Part shown: in pieces, positions 13,793-24,026 of the stretch
Position numbering within the stretch: the stretch's first letter is position 1
Layout: every line of letters begins with the position of its first letter
From: Rhodopirellula sp. P2
GTDB lineage: Bacteria > Planctomycetota > Planctomycetia > Pirellulales > Pirellulaceae
Direction: 5' to 3'
Assembly: GCF_028768465.1 (NCBI RefSeq)
Contig: NZ_CP118225.1
Coordinates: forward strand, 6,987,001-7,051,000
Length of the DNA: 64,000 nt
Position numbers and translations under genes: made by a program
Notes under the pieces: model-generated
Seen by the model: only the letters and a program-made list of their open reading frames with translations
The model's database searches: none
Told to the model about the DNA's origin: nothing

Positions 13793-15439
13793 TCACTTGT
13801 CGAGTGTTTGAATCAACGCTTCGGGACGCACGAGGTGGAAGTAGTGCCCGTGGTCGGCGGTCAAAACCAACGCGGTGTCGTCCCAGCCACCGTTTTGCTC
13901 AATCCACTGCACCACCGCTGCGAACGCATCGTCGCCGCTGATCACAGCCCCAATCGAATTGTCGATGTTGTTGGAGTGGTTTGCCCAATCGACGTCGCCC
14001 GATTCCACCAGCAGCCACCAACGTTCATTTTTTGATTGGAGCACCTCCATCGCAGCGACCGCCATCTCGCTCAGCTTGACGTTCTCAACCCGATCCGCCT
14101 CGCTGTAGACCTCCGCCTTGGCCGGTTTCGGATTGCCAACGCTGACGACAGGATCGTAGTTGCCATCGGCGGTACGGAACGGCAGGTGACCGGCTTGAGC
14201 ACCAAAGAAACCAAACAACCGCTTGCCATCGGTTTTCGCTTGCTCGACGGCCTTGCTCAACACCTCGGTGCCAGCCACCCCACCGGTTCGCTGAGCCACG
14301 ACGTACTTGCCGCCGTTTTGAACATCAATCGCTTCCAAATCTTCGGGTGCAAGGTAGCGGTTCCCGGGCACATAGTTTTTGCCCTGCGCGCCGTCAGTGT
14401 CCTTGTCCATTCCCCAGCCGCCACCGAGCAGCACATCGACGCCCGGCAGACCACCGGGATGATAAATCGAGGGACGACCGATCAGGTCACGGGTCAAATC
14501 TTGATAGTCGTTTCGATGAACGTTGTTGGCGTAGGCGCATCCCGGCGTTGCATGGCTGATCGGAACGCTGGTCACCACTCCCACCGCAAAACCATCTTCT
14601 TGCAGTGTTCGAGCGATCGGCAACGCCTCACGCCCCATCGGATCGACATTCATCGACGCGTTGTAAGTCTTGATGCCGCTCATCAACGAGGTCGCCGAGG
14701 ATGCCGAATCGGTGTAAGCCTGCTGGTTCTGCTTGCTTTTGCCGATCGGATAGTCCGCGTCCGTGATCGGGCTCCACGGTGAATCGCCACCCAGCTCAGG
14801 GTCATAGCCACCGCGGAGTTTGCCGTTGGGATTGACGACGATTTGCTTGTCGACACTCACATTGGTGCCATCGTTGTGCGGGCTGGTCACGCAATAACCG
14901 AAGTCGGTCGTCGTGCCACGGTAATCTTGGAAATGCAAACCGCTGCCACGTCCTTGGTCGTAGGCAACACGACCTGACTTGGCAATCGCAGCCGCTCGCG
15001 TCGTGTCCCAATCCATGCCGTCGAAGACGAACAGAATGACGCGTTTCTTCCCTGACTCGGCCGCTTGCTTCTGCACTCGATAAACGTCGGTTTGGTCAAA
15101 GTACTCCGCGTTCGGGTTCAAGGTCTTTTCAGGCAGATAGCCGTAGAGTTTCTCGATGGCCGCTGCATCGCGATACAAACTGTTCTCACCGCGGACCGAT
15201 TGAAGATCCATCCCAAACGAGTAGACCGGAATCAACCGGTTGCTGTGCGTTTTCCAACTCGAGTAGGTCTCTGGGTTGGATCCCCAGTGGCCCCAGTCTG
15301 ACGTCCGTGTTGTCGCCGCATCCGCCTGCAACTTCGCGATCGGGTCCGGGACCTGCGCCAGCAACGGCGTCCATGATGTCGTGACCGCTCCTCCCAACAG
15401 AATGGCGAACAGCATTGTCAGGCGAGAGAAAAAACGCAT
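13793..15439 (-). CDS. Alkaline phosphatase (PhoA type), secreted
   Basis: A 548-residue phosphomonoesterase with an N-terminal signal peptide (LTMLFAILLGGAVTTSW, cleavage near LLAQV). Metal and active-site segments of the PhoA family are present: FVFDGMDWD with Asp near 140, TDSASSATSLMSG with the nucleophile Ser near 245, VESGDVDWANHSNN, and LTADHGHYFH near the C-terminus. It would release phosphate from organic esters in the periplasm or outside. No Pho box could be confirmed upstream. It is monocistronic and convergent with the CBS gene. Confidence 0.92.
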   Translation of the reverse strand: MRFFSRLTMLFAILLGGAVTTSWTPLLAQVPDPIAKLQADAATTRTSDWGHWGSNPETYSSWKTHSNRLIPVYSFGMDLQSVRGENSLYRDAAAIEKLYGYLPEKTLNPNAEYFDQTDVYRVQKQAAESGKKRVILFVFDGMDWDTTRAAAIAKSGRVAYDQGRGSGLHFQDYRGTTTDFGYCVTSPHNDGTNVSVDKQIVVNPNGKLRGGYDPELGGDSPWSPITDADYPIGKSKQNQQAYTDSASSATSLMSGIKTYNASMNVDPMGREALPIARTLQEDGFAVGVVTSVPISHATPGCAYANNVHRNDYQDLTRDLIGRPSIYHPGGLPGVDVLLGGGWGMDKDTDGAQGKNYVPGNRYLAPEDLEAIDVQNGGKYVVAQRTGGVAGTEVLSKAVEQAKTDGKRLFGFFGAQAGHLPFRTADGNYDPVVSVGNPKPAKAEVYSEADRVENVKLSEMAVAAMEVLQSKNERWWLLVESGDVDWANHSNNIDNSIGAVISGDDAFAAVVQWIEQNGGWDDTALVLTADHGHYFHLVRPEALIQTLDK

Positions 15440-16383
15440 GGTGGGGCCTCAGATGTCGGGCGGGAGAGGTGTTGGTGGGACGGCTTGGCAGGAGAGTTTT
15501 GCGGCGAATCGCAAATCTCGGGGGATAGCGATCATCCTTGGGGACATCCAACCATTCAAGACCCTGGTCCTCAATGATTTCGTCTGCCCTCAAGAATCAG
15601 CGGCCTGCCCACGTCCGAACGAGCCCGCTTTCATCCGCGTTTGGGCCTGATCCGCGTGACAAAAGAAACCGCCCCTGAACGAACCGCCCCCCACTGCAAT
15701 GGATCAACTCCCCCAAAGCTCGCGCAGCGGTCGCGTGCCGCCGAACAGAATGGACCTTGCTCGGGAACCCCACGCGTCCGTTTCGAACTTGGCTTTTGCC
15801 GATCGGTCCTGTTGGCCAAAACGCCGTTTTGCACCCCAACACGATCCGTCCAACCTTTGTCCCCTGCTCCCACACGCTTCGGATCTCGGGCGGCTTTCAA
15901 GTCTCGAACTGCCAGGCAATCTCTCATCCACCTCGCTCCCGGAAGGTCGAGCGAAGCGAGGGGAGGGTGAAGCAAAGCCGCACGACCCGTGAAGCGGTAG
16001 GGGTCGGGAAAGGGGCGTTCAGCGACGCATCCGGGTGAGGGCAGCACGCACAACCAGCGCCCAACAACACCCAATTCCAACCGCTATCCCCTCTCACACA
16101 CGCTTCGTGGGGAGAGGACGAGGGGCAAGATCTCAACCCAAGGTTCGGAGCATCAACCGGCGTGTTTCGACCACTCCTGGGTGATTTTGGATTGTATTGA
16201 CACTGAATCGTGGTAGCTTGCAATGCTGGCCTGCGCGAAGCGTGCACTCAAATCACGCCCGTGAGTTTCCACCGCATCTTCCGGTTCAAACTTCCCTGTT
16301 CGCAATTCGCAGTTTGATTTCGCCGTCGATTTTCTTCGGCAGACAAACCGCAGCAGGCCTCTGGATGGCCCAAGGAGGCGATC
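15440..16383. other. Intergenic region with hairpin-rich repeat pieces
   Basis: About 940 bases with no supported gene. From about 15940 to 16130 it carries repeat-like, hairpin-prone sequence (GGTCGAGCGAAGCGAGGGGAGGG, CACACGCTTCGTGGGGAGAGG). It also has a 29-base stretch at 16015-16043 identical to part of the repeat unit at 30699-30727, so it belongs to the same dispersed repeat family. The strong ribosome site of the next gene lies at 16371-16377. Confidence 0.55.
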
Positions 16384-16809
16384 ATGGTGGATGTTTTTGC
16401 CAAGACACCGCGTTATGTCTTGAAGGACGGGGCGAACCCGACGGGTCCGCCTGTCATTTCAGCAACGGCCGATCCCCCTTCCGTTGTCATTCACGGGTTT
16501 TCGGACAAACCAGACTACGACGTGTTCGTGTCTGCCAGTTCGCTGGAACTCACCCCGTACCCGCTGGTCAAAGGGTTCTTGAAGAATCAATGCGAACTGG
16601 ACACGGACGTTCGAAGACTGATCGTGCTCGATCCAGTCTCGCCCACCCAAGCGTGCCTGGATGCCACCACGCTTCAAGCCGTTCTCGAGGCCTTGCGGAT
16701 TGGTTCGAAGAGTGTCCCGGTCTCCCACCGATTGCGACGGGACCCGTCTTCGTCGGGCTACCGAATTGAACCGCTTGCTTGCTCCTCCCCAGCGAGCCCT
16801 CTGTCATGA
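16384..16809 (+). CDS. Hypothetical protein opening the glycan operon
   Basis: A 141-residue soluble protein of unknown function. It has an excellent ribosome site (AAGGAGG five bases before the ATG), and its stop overlaps the next start (ATGA at 16806), so it is probably real and translated first in the operon. No signal peptide or membrane segment. The sequence is Pro/Ser rich with a segment VIHGFSDKPDYDVFVSASSLEL. I recognise no domain. Confidence 0.6.
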   Translation: MVDVFAKTPRYVLKDGANPTGPPVISATADPPSVVIHGFSDKPDYDVFVSASSLELTPYPLVKGFLKNQCELDTDVRRLIVLDPVSPTQACLDATTLQAVLEALRIGSKSVPVSHRLRRDPSSSGYRIEPLACSSPASPLS

Positions 16810-17093
16810 ATTGGAAACAAGTCAAACGGCAATGGCCGGCCGTCCAAAACGGCATCAAACGCACCTGGGGAAAGATCGACGAGATGGATTTGAAGATGAT
16901 CCACGGCGAACGTGAATCGTTCATCCGAATTCTGGCCCAGCGGTACCACTACACCGAGGCAGTGGCAGAAACCAAGGTGGACCACTTTGTCGCCTGCTTG
17001 CAACTGAGCAGTGAGAGCCACGCGTGGCCATCCTGGGTCTCTCAACGACTGCAAAGATGTTGGGATCATGTCCATTTTACAAGTCGGCGATGA
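16806..17093 (+). CDS. CsbD-like stress-response protein
   Basis: A 95-residue protein whose first 65 residues follow the CsbD/YjbJ pattern: MNWKQVKRQW, then KRTWGKIDEMDLKMIHGERE and RYHYTEAVAETKVDHFV. CsbD proteins are small, abundant, stress-induced helical proteins of unclear biochemistry. The start overlaps the upstream stop by four bases, and the 3' end overlaps the next ORF by 26 bases. The C-terminal 30 residues are not family-like. The assignment rests on this pattern only. Confidence 0.72.
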   Translation: MNWKQVKRQWPAVQNGIKRTWGKIDEMDLKMIHGERESFIRILAQRYHYTEAVAETKVDHFVACLQLSSESHAWPSWVSQRLQRCWDHVHFTSRR

Positions 17094-17373
17094 CACCGAT
17101 CCATGGATCCAATTTGTCGGCGGCCCCTTCGATGGGCATCGGCAACACCATCGGTCGACGACGGAACCATTGGCGGCGGATGTCGTCTGGCTGGTTACGC
17201 CGGACTCTTTGCGACAGATCGACCATCTCGAATCCATCCACCCCGCCTTGGGAAATCCGTTGACCAGTGTCGCGCTGTACATCCTCAACACGACTTCGGA
17301 GCACCCCAATTACATGTATGCAGGATCCCTGGGACCGCGAGCGTTCAGCGATGTGATTGCGAATCTGAATTGA
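17068..17373 (+). CDS. Small hypothetical protein
   Basis: A 101-residue protein starting inside the CsbD-like gene (ATG at 17068). It is soluble, with a compact beta-like N-terminus (ILQVGDDTDPWIQFVGGPFDGHRQ) that resembles short planctomycetal proteins carrying a GGPFDGH motif. No known function. Its position between the CsbD-like gene and ptsI suggests it belongs to the same transcript. Confidence 0.5.
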   Translation: MSILQVGDDTDPWIQFVGGPFDGHRQHHRSTTEPLAADVVWLVTPDSLRQIDHLESIHPALGNPLTSVALYILNTTSEHPNYMYAGSLGPRAFSDVIANLN

Positions 17374-17414
17374 CACGGATGCCCCCCACCAACCCAACCC
17401 TCAAGGAAAACGGA

Positions 17415-19226
17415 ATGGAACGCATGGAAGGAAAATCACTTTCGAGTGGGCTCGCCAAAGGAATTGCGGTTGTGGTGGGTTACGAATTGCAGCGGACAAT
17501 CACGCTGCCCGATCTCGATCAACCTGCCCCCGATCAAGCTGCCCCCGATCAACCCGAGTCCATCTCCAGAGCTCGCGTCCCAGTCGAATGCGACCGCATG
17601 GACGATGCCCTGGAACGATCCCAACGAGACCTCCAGGAACTCAAAACGATTGCGTCCGACAATTCTTCGGTCGCCTCGGCGATCGAACTGGTGTCCGCCC
17701 ACGCGGCGATGGCGGGGGAGATCGCGTCGCTGGTAAAGGACCGAATCTCAAACGATCTGGTGGGAGTCGAGGAGGCCCTGGATTCTGTCATCGTGCAAAC
17801 GGTCAGTCGGCTGACCAAGATCGACAACGACTACCTCCGCGAACGAGAAACGGACGTCCGTGACATTGGGCAACGCATGATGCGACATCTGCTGGGACTG
17901 ACACCAACCAACCTCGCTGAACTTCCTTCCAATGCGATCATCGTTGCCCGGGAACTCGTTCCGTCCGATGCGATTGCACTGGCGAATTCAGGCCTGGTTG
18001 GCATCGTGACGCAGATCGGCGGGAACCTCGGGCACACGGCCATCATCGCTCGATCGCTGGGCATCCCCGCTGTCTCAGGCATCGCCAATGTCACTCAGCG
18101 AATCACCAGCGGAATGACTCTGTTGCTCGACGGGGAGACCGGCATCATCACCGCCGAACCTTCCCCAGAACAACTGTCCAACTTCGACGCTCGAATCGTG
18201 GAAGCGGAACGTCTCACCGATGCCAGCGACACGCTGAACAGCGGCCCCTGCCGGACCCTCGATGGCATCGAGATCACGCTGCTCGGCAATGTCGGGTTGT
18301 CGGCCGATCTGGACCAAGTCCTTCGTCGCGGGATGGCAGGCGTCGGTTTGTTCCGAACCGAATTTCTCTACTTGCAATCCAAACAACGACCAGACACCGA
18401 GGCCCAACGCCGGATCTTTGCCCCGATGGCAAAACGTCTGGGTGACCGGCCACTGGTGATCCGCACCTTCGACCTGGGCGGCGACAAACTGCCCCCGTTT
18501 CTGTCGCTGGATGAGAACATGGATCCATCCAGCCTGAGTTTGCGTGGGCTGCGATTCTCACTCGCCGAAAAGCATTTGCTTCGGTCGCAACTGACCGCGA
18601 TCGTCCAGGTTGCCCAAGACGCCGACGTGAGAATTCTGTTCCCGATGGTGATCGGTGGTCACGACTTCGCGCAAGCGATTTCGATGGTGGAAGAGGTCGT
18701 CGAAGAATGCCAGGCGTTCAAGCGACCTCTGATCGGAGCCATGATCGAAACGCCTGCCGCCCTGTTCTGTTTGGACGAAATTCTCGAACTCGCTGACTTT
18801 GTCGCCATCGGCACCAACGATCTCACGCAGTACCTGTTGGCTGCCGACCGCGAACTGTCCGCCGAAAGCGAACTGGTCACGGCGATGCACCCGGCGGTTT
18901 TGCGAGCGATCCAGCAAGTCGTGGTGGCAGCCAAACGCTGGAATTGCCCGGTCTGTGTTTGCGGCGAAGAAGCCAGTGACCCCGAATTTGCAGAACTGTT
19001 GATCGGACTCGGAATTCAAGAACTGAGCATCAGTCCTTCGCGCGCGGGCGACCTCGCAACCGCCATCGGCAAGATGGATTCGGCAACCGCGAGTGCCCTT
19101 GCGCAACTCGCACAAAAGTGCCGCAGCCCGCAAGAGGTTCGGCAATTGTTGACGCCAGAGAGCAGACAAGAACGGCTCGAAGAATCAGACCACCAACCCG
19201 CTGATGCAATCGGAACTCGCTCGTGA
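17415..19226 (+). CDS. ptsI: Phosphoenolpyruvate-protein phosphotransferase (PTS enzyme I)
   Basis: A 603-residue enzyme I, which moves phosphate from PEP through its own histidine to HPr. It has an N-terminal HPr-interaction region, a mobile phosphohistidine domain with QIGGNLGHTAIIARS (His near 207), then the PEP-binding barrel: GVGLFRTEFLY, IRTFDLGGDK, FVAIGTNDLTQYLLA and CVCGEEASD (Cys near 516). All catalytic motifs are kept. The ATG at 17415, preceded by AAGGA at 17403-17407, is chosen over 17379 or 17103. A Pro/Asp repeat (DQPAPDQAAPDQPE) interrupts the N-terminal region. No HPr or EII gene is nearby. The stop overlaps the next start. Confidence 0.93.
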   Translation: MERMEGKSLSSGLAKGIAVVVGYELQRTITLPDLDQPAPDQAAPDQPESISRARVPVECDRMDDALERSQRDLQELKTIASDNSSVASAIELVSAHAAMAGEIASLVKDRISNDLVGVEEALDSVIVQTVSRLTKIDNDYLRERETDVRDIGQRMMRHLLGLTPTNLAELPSNAIIVARELVPSDAIALANSGLVGIVTQIGGNLGHTAIIARSLGIPAVSGIANVTQRITSGMTLLLDGETGIITAEPSPEQLSNFDARIVEAERLTDASDTLNSGPCRTLDGIEITLLGNVGLSADLDQVLRRGMAGVGLFRTEFLYLQSKQRPDTEAQRRIFAPMAKRLGDRPLVIRTFDLGGDKLPPFLSLDENMDPSSLSLRGLRFSLAEKHLLRSQLTAIVQVAQDADVRILFPMVIGGHDFAQAISMVEEVVEECQAFKRPLIGAMIETPAALFCLDEILELADFVAIGTNDLTQYLLAADRELSAESELVTAMHPAVLRAIQQVVVAAKRWNCPVCVCGEEASDPEFAELLIGLGIQELSISPSRAGDLATAIGKMDSATASALAQLAQKCRSPQEVRQLLTPESRQERLEESDHQPADAIGTRS

Positions 19227-20305
19227 TCGAAAGAAGCTCCGCTTCGTTGCTGCTGCAACCGAGTGAGGTGCCGCCATCGCAGGCTGACCTCCGAGTGATC
19301 GGCGTGTTCAACCCGGCCGTTGCAATCCTCGATGACGACCGGTTGATGCTGGCCCGCGTCGCGGAACTGCCATCCGAATCACGAACAGGCTGGCTGCCTC
19401 TGCCTCGCTGGTCAACTTCCGGAACAACCGAAGTCGACTGGGTGCGGGAAGAGGACCTGACCCACGTCGATGCTCGCGTGGTGGCGATGAAGACCAGCGG
19501 CGACCTGCGTTTGACTTCCGTTTCCCATTTGCGACTCTATCGCTCATCCAACGCAAGCGACACGTCCTGGGAGTTCGTCACAACGATTCATCCCGAAGGC
19601 CCCTGGGAAGAATACGGCATCGAAGACCCTCGGATCACCAAGATCGGACCAACCTACTGGGTCACCTATGTTGCCGTTTCGCGATCCGGTGCAGCAACCG
19701 CGTTGTTGTCATCGACGGATCTGGTGACCTTCCAACGTCACGGCATCATCTTCCCCAGCGAAAACAAAGACGTCGTCCTGTTCCCGGAAATGATCTCCGG
19801 TGACTTTGTCGCCTTGCACCGCCCGAACCCACATTCGCACTTTCACGCGCCCCAAATTTGGCTGGCCCGTTCGCCCGACATGATTCACTGGGGGCGTCAC
19901 GAATGCGTTCTCAGCGGAATGCATGCCTGGGAAAGCGACCGCGTCGGCAGTGGCACACCGCCGATTCTGTGCGAGGAGGGTTGGCTCACGCTTCATCACG
20001 GCAGCACTCGCCCCCGTTCCGCCGGCACCGTGGGTTGTTACTCCGCGGGTGCGATCTTGCTCGATCGCGATCATCCCGGTCGTGTGCTGGCTCGGTCCAG
20101 CCAACCGATCATGCAGCCCACAACCGAATATGAGCTTCATGGTTTTGTCCCTCAGGTTGTGTTCCCAACCGCCATGTTGGACCGAGACGATGAGCTTCAA
20201 GTGTTTTATGGAGCCGCCGACACCTGTGTCGCCTCGGCCCGTTTCCCAAAGCGATCCGTCCTGGATTCGCTGCAACGACAAGACCGGAGTCAACCCGAAC
20301 GATGA
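19223..20305 (+). CDS. Glycoside hydrolase family 130 enzyme (phosphorylase-like)
   Basis: A 360-residue five-bladed propeller enzyme of GH130, a family of mannosyl-oligosaccharide phosphorylases and hydrolases. Family-like pieces are GIEDPRITKIGPTYWVTY (around 130), KDVVLFPEMISGDFVALHRP, VGSGTPPILCEEGWLTLHHG and the C-terminal YGAADTCVASA. It starts with GTG overlapping the ptsI stop (GTGA). In context it would phosphorolyse a mannoside or glucoside made or imported by the operon. The substrate is not deducible from sequence alone. Confidence 0.85.
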   Translation: MIERSSASLLLQPSEVPPSQADLRVIGVFNPAVAILDDDRLMLARVAELPSESRTGWLPLPRWSTSGTTEVDWVREEDLTHVDARVVAMKTSGDLRLTSVSHLRLYRSSNASDTSWEFVTTIHPEGPWEEYGIEDPRITKIGPTYWVTYVAVSRSGAATALLSSTDLVTFQRHGIIFPSENKDVVLFPEMISGDFVALHRPNPHSHFHAPQIWLARSPDMIHWGRHECVLSGMHAWESDRVGSGTPPILCEEGWLTLHHGSTRPRSAGTVGCYSAGAILLDRDHPGRVLARSSQPIMQPTTEYELHGFVPQVVFPTAMLDRDDELQVFYGAADTCVASARFPKRSVLDSLQRQDRSQPER

Positions 20306-22572
20306 CCTCACCTGATCTATTGAAAATTGCCTTCATTGGCGACTACCTGCCTCGTAAATGTGGCATCGCCACGTTCACTCACGACCTGCGAATCGCCGTC
20401 GCCAGCGAATCCTGCGCGGAATGCATCGTGGTCACGATGGACGACGTCCAAGGGGGCTACGACTACGACGATGAAGTCCAATTTCAAGTGGCCGATCAAG
20501 AACTGGATGAGTACCGATCGGCAGCCGACTTCCTGAACTTCAGCAACGTGGATGTGATCTCGCTGCAGCACGAATTCGGCATCTATGGCGGTCCCTGCGG
20601 AAGCCACATCCTGGCCCTGCTGCAAGACGTTCGGATGCCGGTCGTCACGACCCTTCACACCGTTCTGTCGGAACCCAGCCAAACCCAGCGGGCGGTGATG
20701 ATGCAGCTGATTCGGTTGTCAGCGCGGTTGGTCGTGATGACGGAACGAAGTCGCCAAACGCTGCTCAACACCTACTCCGTCGACAGTGAACAAGTCGACT
20801 TGATCGCGCACGGAATCCCAGAAGCCCCCGAGACCGACCAAAGCGTCCTGAAAGAACAATTCGGCGTCGAGAACAACAACGTCGCACTCACCTTTGGCTT
20901 GCTTTCCCCCGGCAAAGGCATCGAACATGTCTTGAAAGCGATCCCAGAGATCGTCGCCCAATTCCCAGATTTCATCTACATCGTCCTGGGAGCAACGCAC
21001 CCCAGCCTGATTCGCGATCAAGGCGAACGCTATCGGATCGGCCTGGAACGGATGGCAAAGGAACTGGGCGTTTCCAAGCACGTCAGCTTCTACAACCGCT
21101 TTGTCGAACTGGAAGAACTGACGGAATTCATTGGTGCCGCGGACCTGTACATCACACCGTATCTGAATGTGGAACAAGCCGTCTCGGGAACGCTAGCCTA
21201 CGCGTTTGGTTGTGGCCAAGCCGTGATTTCCACCCCCTACTGGCACGCCGAAGAACTGCTCGCCGATGGGCGTGGGGTGCTGGTCCCGTTCGCGGATCCA
21301 GCCGCGATCGCGCGCGAGGTGATCGGGTTGTTGGGCGACGACGACCGGCGTCTGGCGATGCGAAAGCAGGCCTACGAACTGGGTCGCAGCATGACCTGGG
21401 ACCATGTCTCGCAGATGTACCTCGACTCGTTCAACCGAGCCCGAGATCAACGCACGTCGTCCTTGAAACCACTCGCGGTCCGCACGCTGGACGAGCAACC
21501 CTTGGCGCTGCCGCAAATGCAGCTCGACCATCTGCAGCACCTCAGTGATTCCACCGGCATCGTCCAACACGCCATCTATTCCATTCCCGATCACGCCCAT
21601 GGCTACTGCACCGATGACAACGCTCGGGCCTTGATCCTGACGGTTTTGCTGGAGGAACAAGGCAAGGATTCCCCCGAAGTGCGTGCGTTGGCATCTCGCT
21701 ACGCCGCCTTCCTCAACAACGCCTTCGATCGTGACACCGGACGGTTCCGAAACTTCCTCGGGTTCGATCGGCAATGGATGGAAACAGACGGTTCCGACGA
21801 TTCGCAAGGCCGCGCCTTGTGGGCGCTGGGAACTTGCATCGGTCGCTCCCGCAACGCGGGCTTGGTTGCCTGGGCGCGAGAGGTGTTCCATCAAGCACTC
21901 CCTGCCAGCGAGCAAACAACCTCACCAAGAACCTGGGCACTCGCCATCATCGGCATCCACGAATACTTGCGACGCTACAGCGGTGATCGTGTGGCCGCGG
22001 CCATGAGTCAGCAACTGGCCGACCGCCTGGCCGACATGTACGAAGCCATCGCCACGGACGATTGGCCCTGGTTTGAAAAGAGCGTGACCTACAACAATGC
22101 CAAACTATCGCAAGCCCTGATCACACATGGTCGCTGGTTTGACAATCAACGAGTGGCCGACATCGGGCTGAAATCCTTGCATTGGCTGGGCGAAATCCAA
22201 CGCTCGCCGCAAGGAAGGTTTCGTCCGATTGGTTCCAACGGCTTCAGCCGCGAAGGCGGGGTGGCGGCCGTGTTTGACCAACAGGCCATCGAGGCTCACG
22301 CAATGGTCTCCGCCTCGATCGAAGCCTTCGCTGCCAGCAAAGACAACTTCTGGTCCGAACAAGCTCACTTGGCATTCGATTGGTTCTTGGGACGCAATGA
22401 TCTCGGCCAACCCATTTACGATCCCTCCACAGGCGGTTGCTTTGACGGCTTGATGGAGAATCAAGTCAACGAAAACCAAGGCGCCGAGTCCACGCTCGCG
22501 TTCTTACTCTCACTCGCTGAAATGCGTGGCTTGAATGCCATGATGCGCGTCGTCCCCAACCCCACTCACTGA
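20302..22572 (+). CDS. GT4 glycosyltransferase fused to a C-terminal alpha-helical catalytic-like domain
   Basis: A 756-residue two-part protein. Residues 1 to about 385 form a GT-B glycosyltransferase family 4 unit (FIGDYLPRKCGIATFTHDL at the N-terminus, LQHEFGIYGGPCG, TFGLLSPGKGIEHVLKAI). From about 400 to the end lies an all-helical region with SIPDHAHGYCTDDNARALIL and WVLGT-like segments resembling the alpha/alpha-barrel domains often fused to these transferases. The start overlaps the GH130 stop by four bases (ATGA). It probably builds the glycosidic bond later handled by the GH130 enzymes; donor and acceptor are unknown. Confidence 0.82.
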   Translation: MTSPDLLKIAFIGDYLPRKCGIATFTHDLRIAVASESCAECIVVTMDDVQGGYDYDDEVQFQVADQELDEYRSAADFLNFSNVDVISLQHEFGIYGGPCGSHILALLQDVRMPVVTTLHTVLSEPSQTQRAVMMQLIRLSARLVVMTERSRQTLLNTYSVDSEQVDLIAHGIPEAPETDQSVLKEQFGVENNNVALTFGLLSPGKGIEHVLKAIPEIVAQFPDFIYIVLGATHPSLIRDQGERYRIGLERMAKELGVSKHVSFYNRFVELEELTEFIGAADLYITPYLNVEQAVSGTLAYAFGCGQAVISTPYWHAEELLADGRGVLVPFADPAAIAREVIGLLGDDDRRLAMRKQAYELGRSMTWDHVSQMYLDSFNRARDQRTSSLKPLAVRTLDEQPLALPQMQLDHLQHLSDSTGIVQHAIYSIPDHAHGYCTDDNARALILTVLLEEQGKDSPEVRALASRYAAFLNNAFDRDTGRFRNFLGFDRQWMETDGSDDSQGRALWALGTCIGRSRNAGLVAWAREVFHQALPASEQTTSPRTWALAIIGIHEYLRRYSGDRVAAAMSQQLADRLADMYEAIATDDWPWFEKSVTYNNAKLSQALITHGRWFDNQRVADIGLKSLHWLGEIQRSPQGRFRPIGSNGFSREGGVAAVFDQQAIEAHAMVSASIEAFAASKDNFWSEQAHLAFDWFLGRNDLGQPIYDPSTGGCFDGLMENQVNENQGAESTLAFLLSLAEMRGLNAMMRVVPNPTH

Positions 22573-22580
22573 TCTTCACC

Positions 22581-24026
22581 TTGCCAATCAAACGAACCGG
22601 AATCGTCCTCTCGCCCAACCGCCAACGCGTCGTCCTGCGACCGTTCCAACCCCCTGGGGACGATCGTGTGCTGCGCGTCGTCGGGCGAGTTTGCACCTTG
22701 TCCGAAGCGGAGGTCGACCAACAACTCGCCCATGTCCTGGAAGAGTTCCACGGGCGACACCAGAAACCCAAGGCCTACTTTGAACAAAGGTTTCGGGACC
22801 TCAAACACCACCTGCTCACCGACACCCCGCTCAGCGAAAACCGGCGACTGCTGCTGGGAGCGTACTTCACCCAAGAATACGCCCTCGAATCGGCCGCCCT
22901 GTTCAACCCTTCGATCGTGTGGCATCCCGATCAATCGGATCTGCCCAATGGAACGCGGCGGTTTGCAATGAGCTTGCGAGCCGTCGGCGAAGGGCACATC
23001 TCCTCCATCGTCTTTCGCAGTGGAACGATCGACCGCAACTGCAACATTCAGGTCGATGAATCCGTGCGGTATGTCACGACCCCTCAGTTCGTCCCCGATT
23101 CCTGTTACGAGAACGATCTGTTTCGACGCAAACTCATCGAACTGGGGCTCGGCAACACGTTCACCTACGAAGTGCTGGAGGCACTCCCAGAGGAATTCAC
23201 GCTCGCCGAACTGGAAACGCGCTTGCAAGCTTCGCTCCGCGAACATCGCTCGCTTCACAACGAACTCGCGCCGCTGGTGGATCGAGTGGTCATGCTGGCG
23301 AAATCCAACTACGAAATCCAATACACACCCGATCACGAACTGTCCGAACGAGTCATCTTTCCGTTCAGTCCCACCGAAAGCAACGGGATCGAGGACGCGC
23401 GTTTCGTGGACTTCCAAGACGAAGATGGCAGCCGTCGATACTACGCCACCTACAGCGCCTACGACGGCCAATTGGTCTTGCCCCAATTGTTGGAAACGAA
23501 GGACTTCCTGAATTTCAAGATGCACACGCTCAACGGTCCCGCCGTCGCCAACAAAGGCATGGCGTTGTTCCCCCGCAAGATCAACGGCCACTACGCGATG
23601 CTGGGCCGACAAGACGGCGAGCATTTGTTTCTGATGTATTCGGACATGCTCTATTTCTGGCACACCAGCGAACTGATCATCAAACCCGCCATGCCCTGGG
23701 AATACATCCAAATGGGCAACTGTGGCTCGCCCATCGAAACCGATGCGGGCTGGCTGGTCCTGACCCACGGCGTCGGCCCGATGCGCAAGTACTGCATCGG
23801 CGCGATGCTGCTGGACCTCAACGATCCCTCCCAGGTCATCGCTCGATTGAACGAACCTCTGATCACGCCCAACGAAGTCGAACGAGAAGGCTACGTTCCC
23901 AACGTGGTCTACACCTGCGGTTCCATCGTTCATGAAAACCAACTGATCATCCCCTACGCGATGTCCGACTACGCCACCACGTTTGCCACCATCGGGGTCC
24001 AAGAGCTGCTGGATTCCATGTCGTGA
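22581..24026 (+). CDS. Second GH130-family protein (longer type)
   Basis: A 481-residue GH130-like enzyme with a longer N-terminal region (about 140 residues before the propeller). Recognisable pieces are SNGIEDARFVDFQDEDGSRRYYATYSAYDG (around 265), NKGMALFPRKINGHYAMLGRQDGE, GNCGSPIETDAGWLVLTHGVGPMRKYCIGAMLLDL and YVPNVVYTCGS. It begins with TTG nine bases after the upstream stop. Two different GH130 paralogues in one operon suggest two steps or two chain lengths of the same mannoside/glucoside. The 3' end overlaps the GH13 start. Confidence 0.83.
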   Translation: MPIKRTGIVLSPNRQRVVLRPFQPPGDDRVLRVVGRVCTLSEAEVDQQLAHVLEEFHGRHQKPKAYFEQRFRDLKHHLLTDTPLSENRRLLLGAYFTQEYALESAALFNPSIVWHPDQSDLPNGTRRFAMSLRAVGEGHISSIVFRSGTIDRNCNIQVDESVRYVTTPQFVPDSCYENDLFRRKLIELGLGNTFTYEVLEALPEEFTLAELETRLQASLREHRSLHNELAPLVDRVVMLAKSNYEIQYTPDHELSERVIFPFSPTESNGIEDARFVDFQDEDGSRRYYATYSAYDGQLVLPQLLETKDFLNFKMHTLNGPAVANKGMALFPRKINGHYAMLGRQDGEHLFLMYSDMLYFWHTSELIIKPAMPWEYIQMGNCGSPIETDAGWLVLTHGVGPMRKYCIGAMLLDLNDPSQVIARLNEPLITPNEVEREGYVPNVVYTCGSIVHENQLIIPYAMSDYATTFATIGVQELLDSMS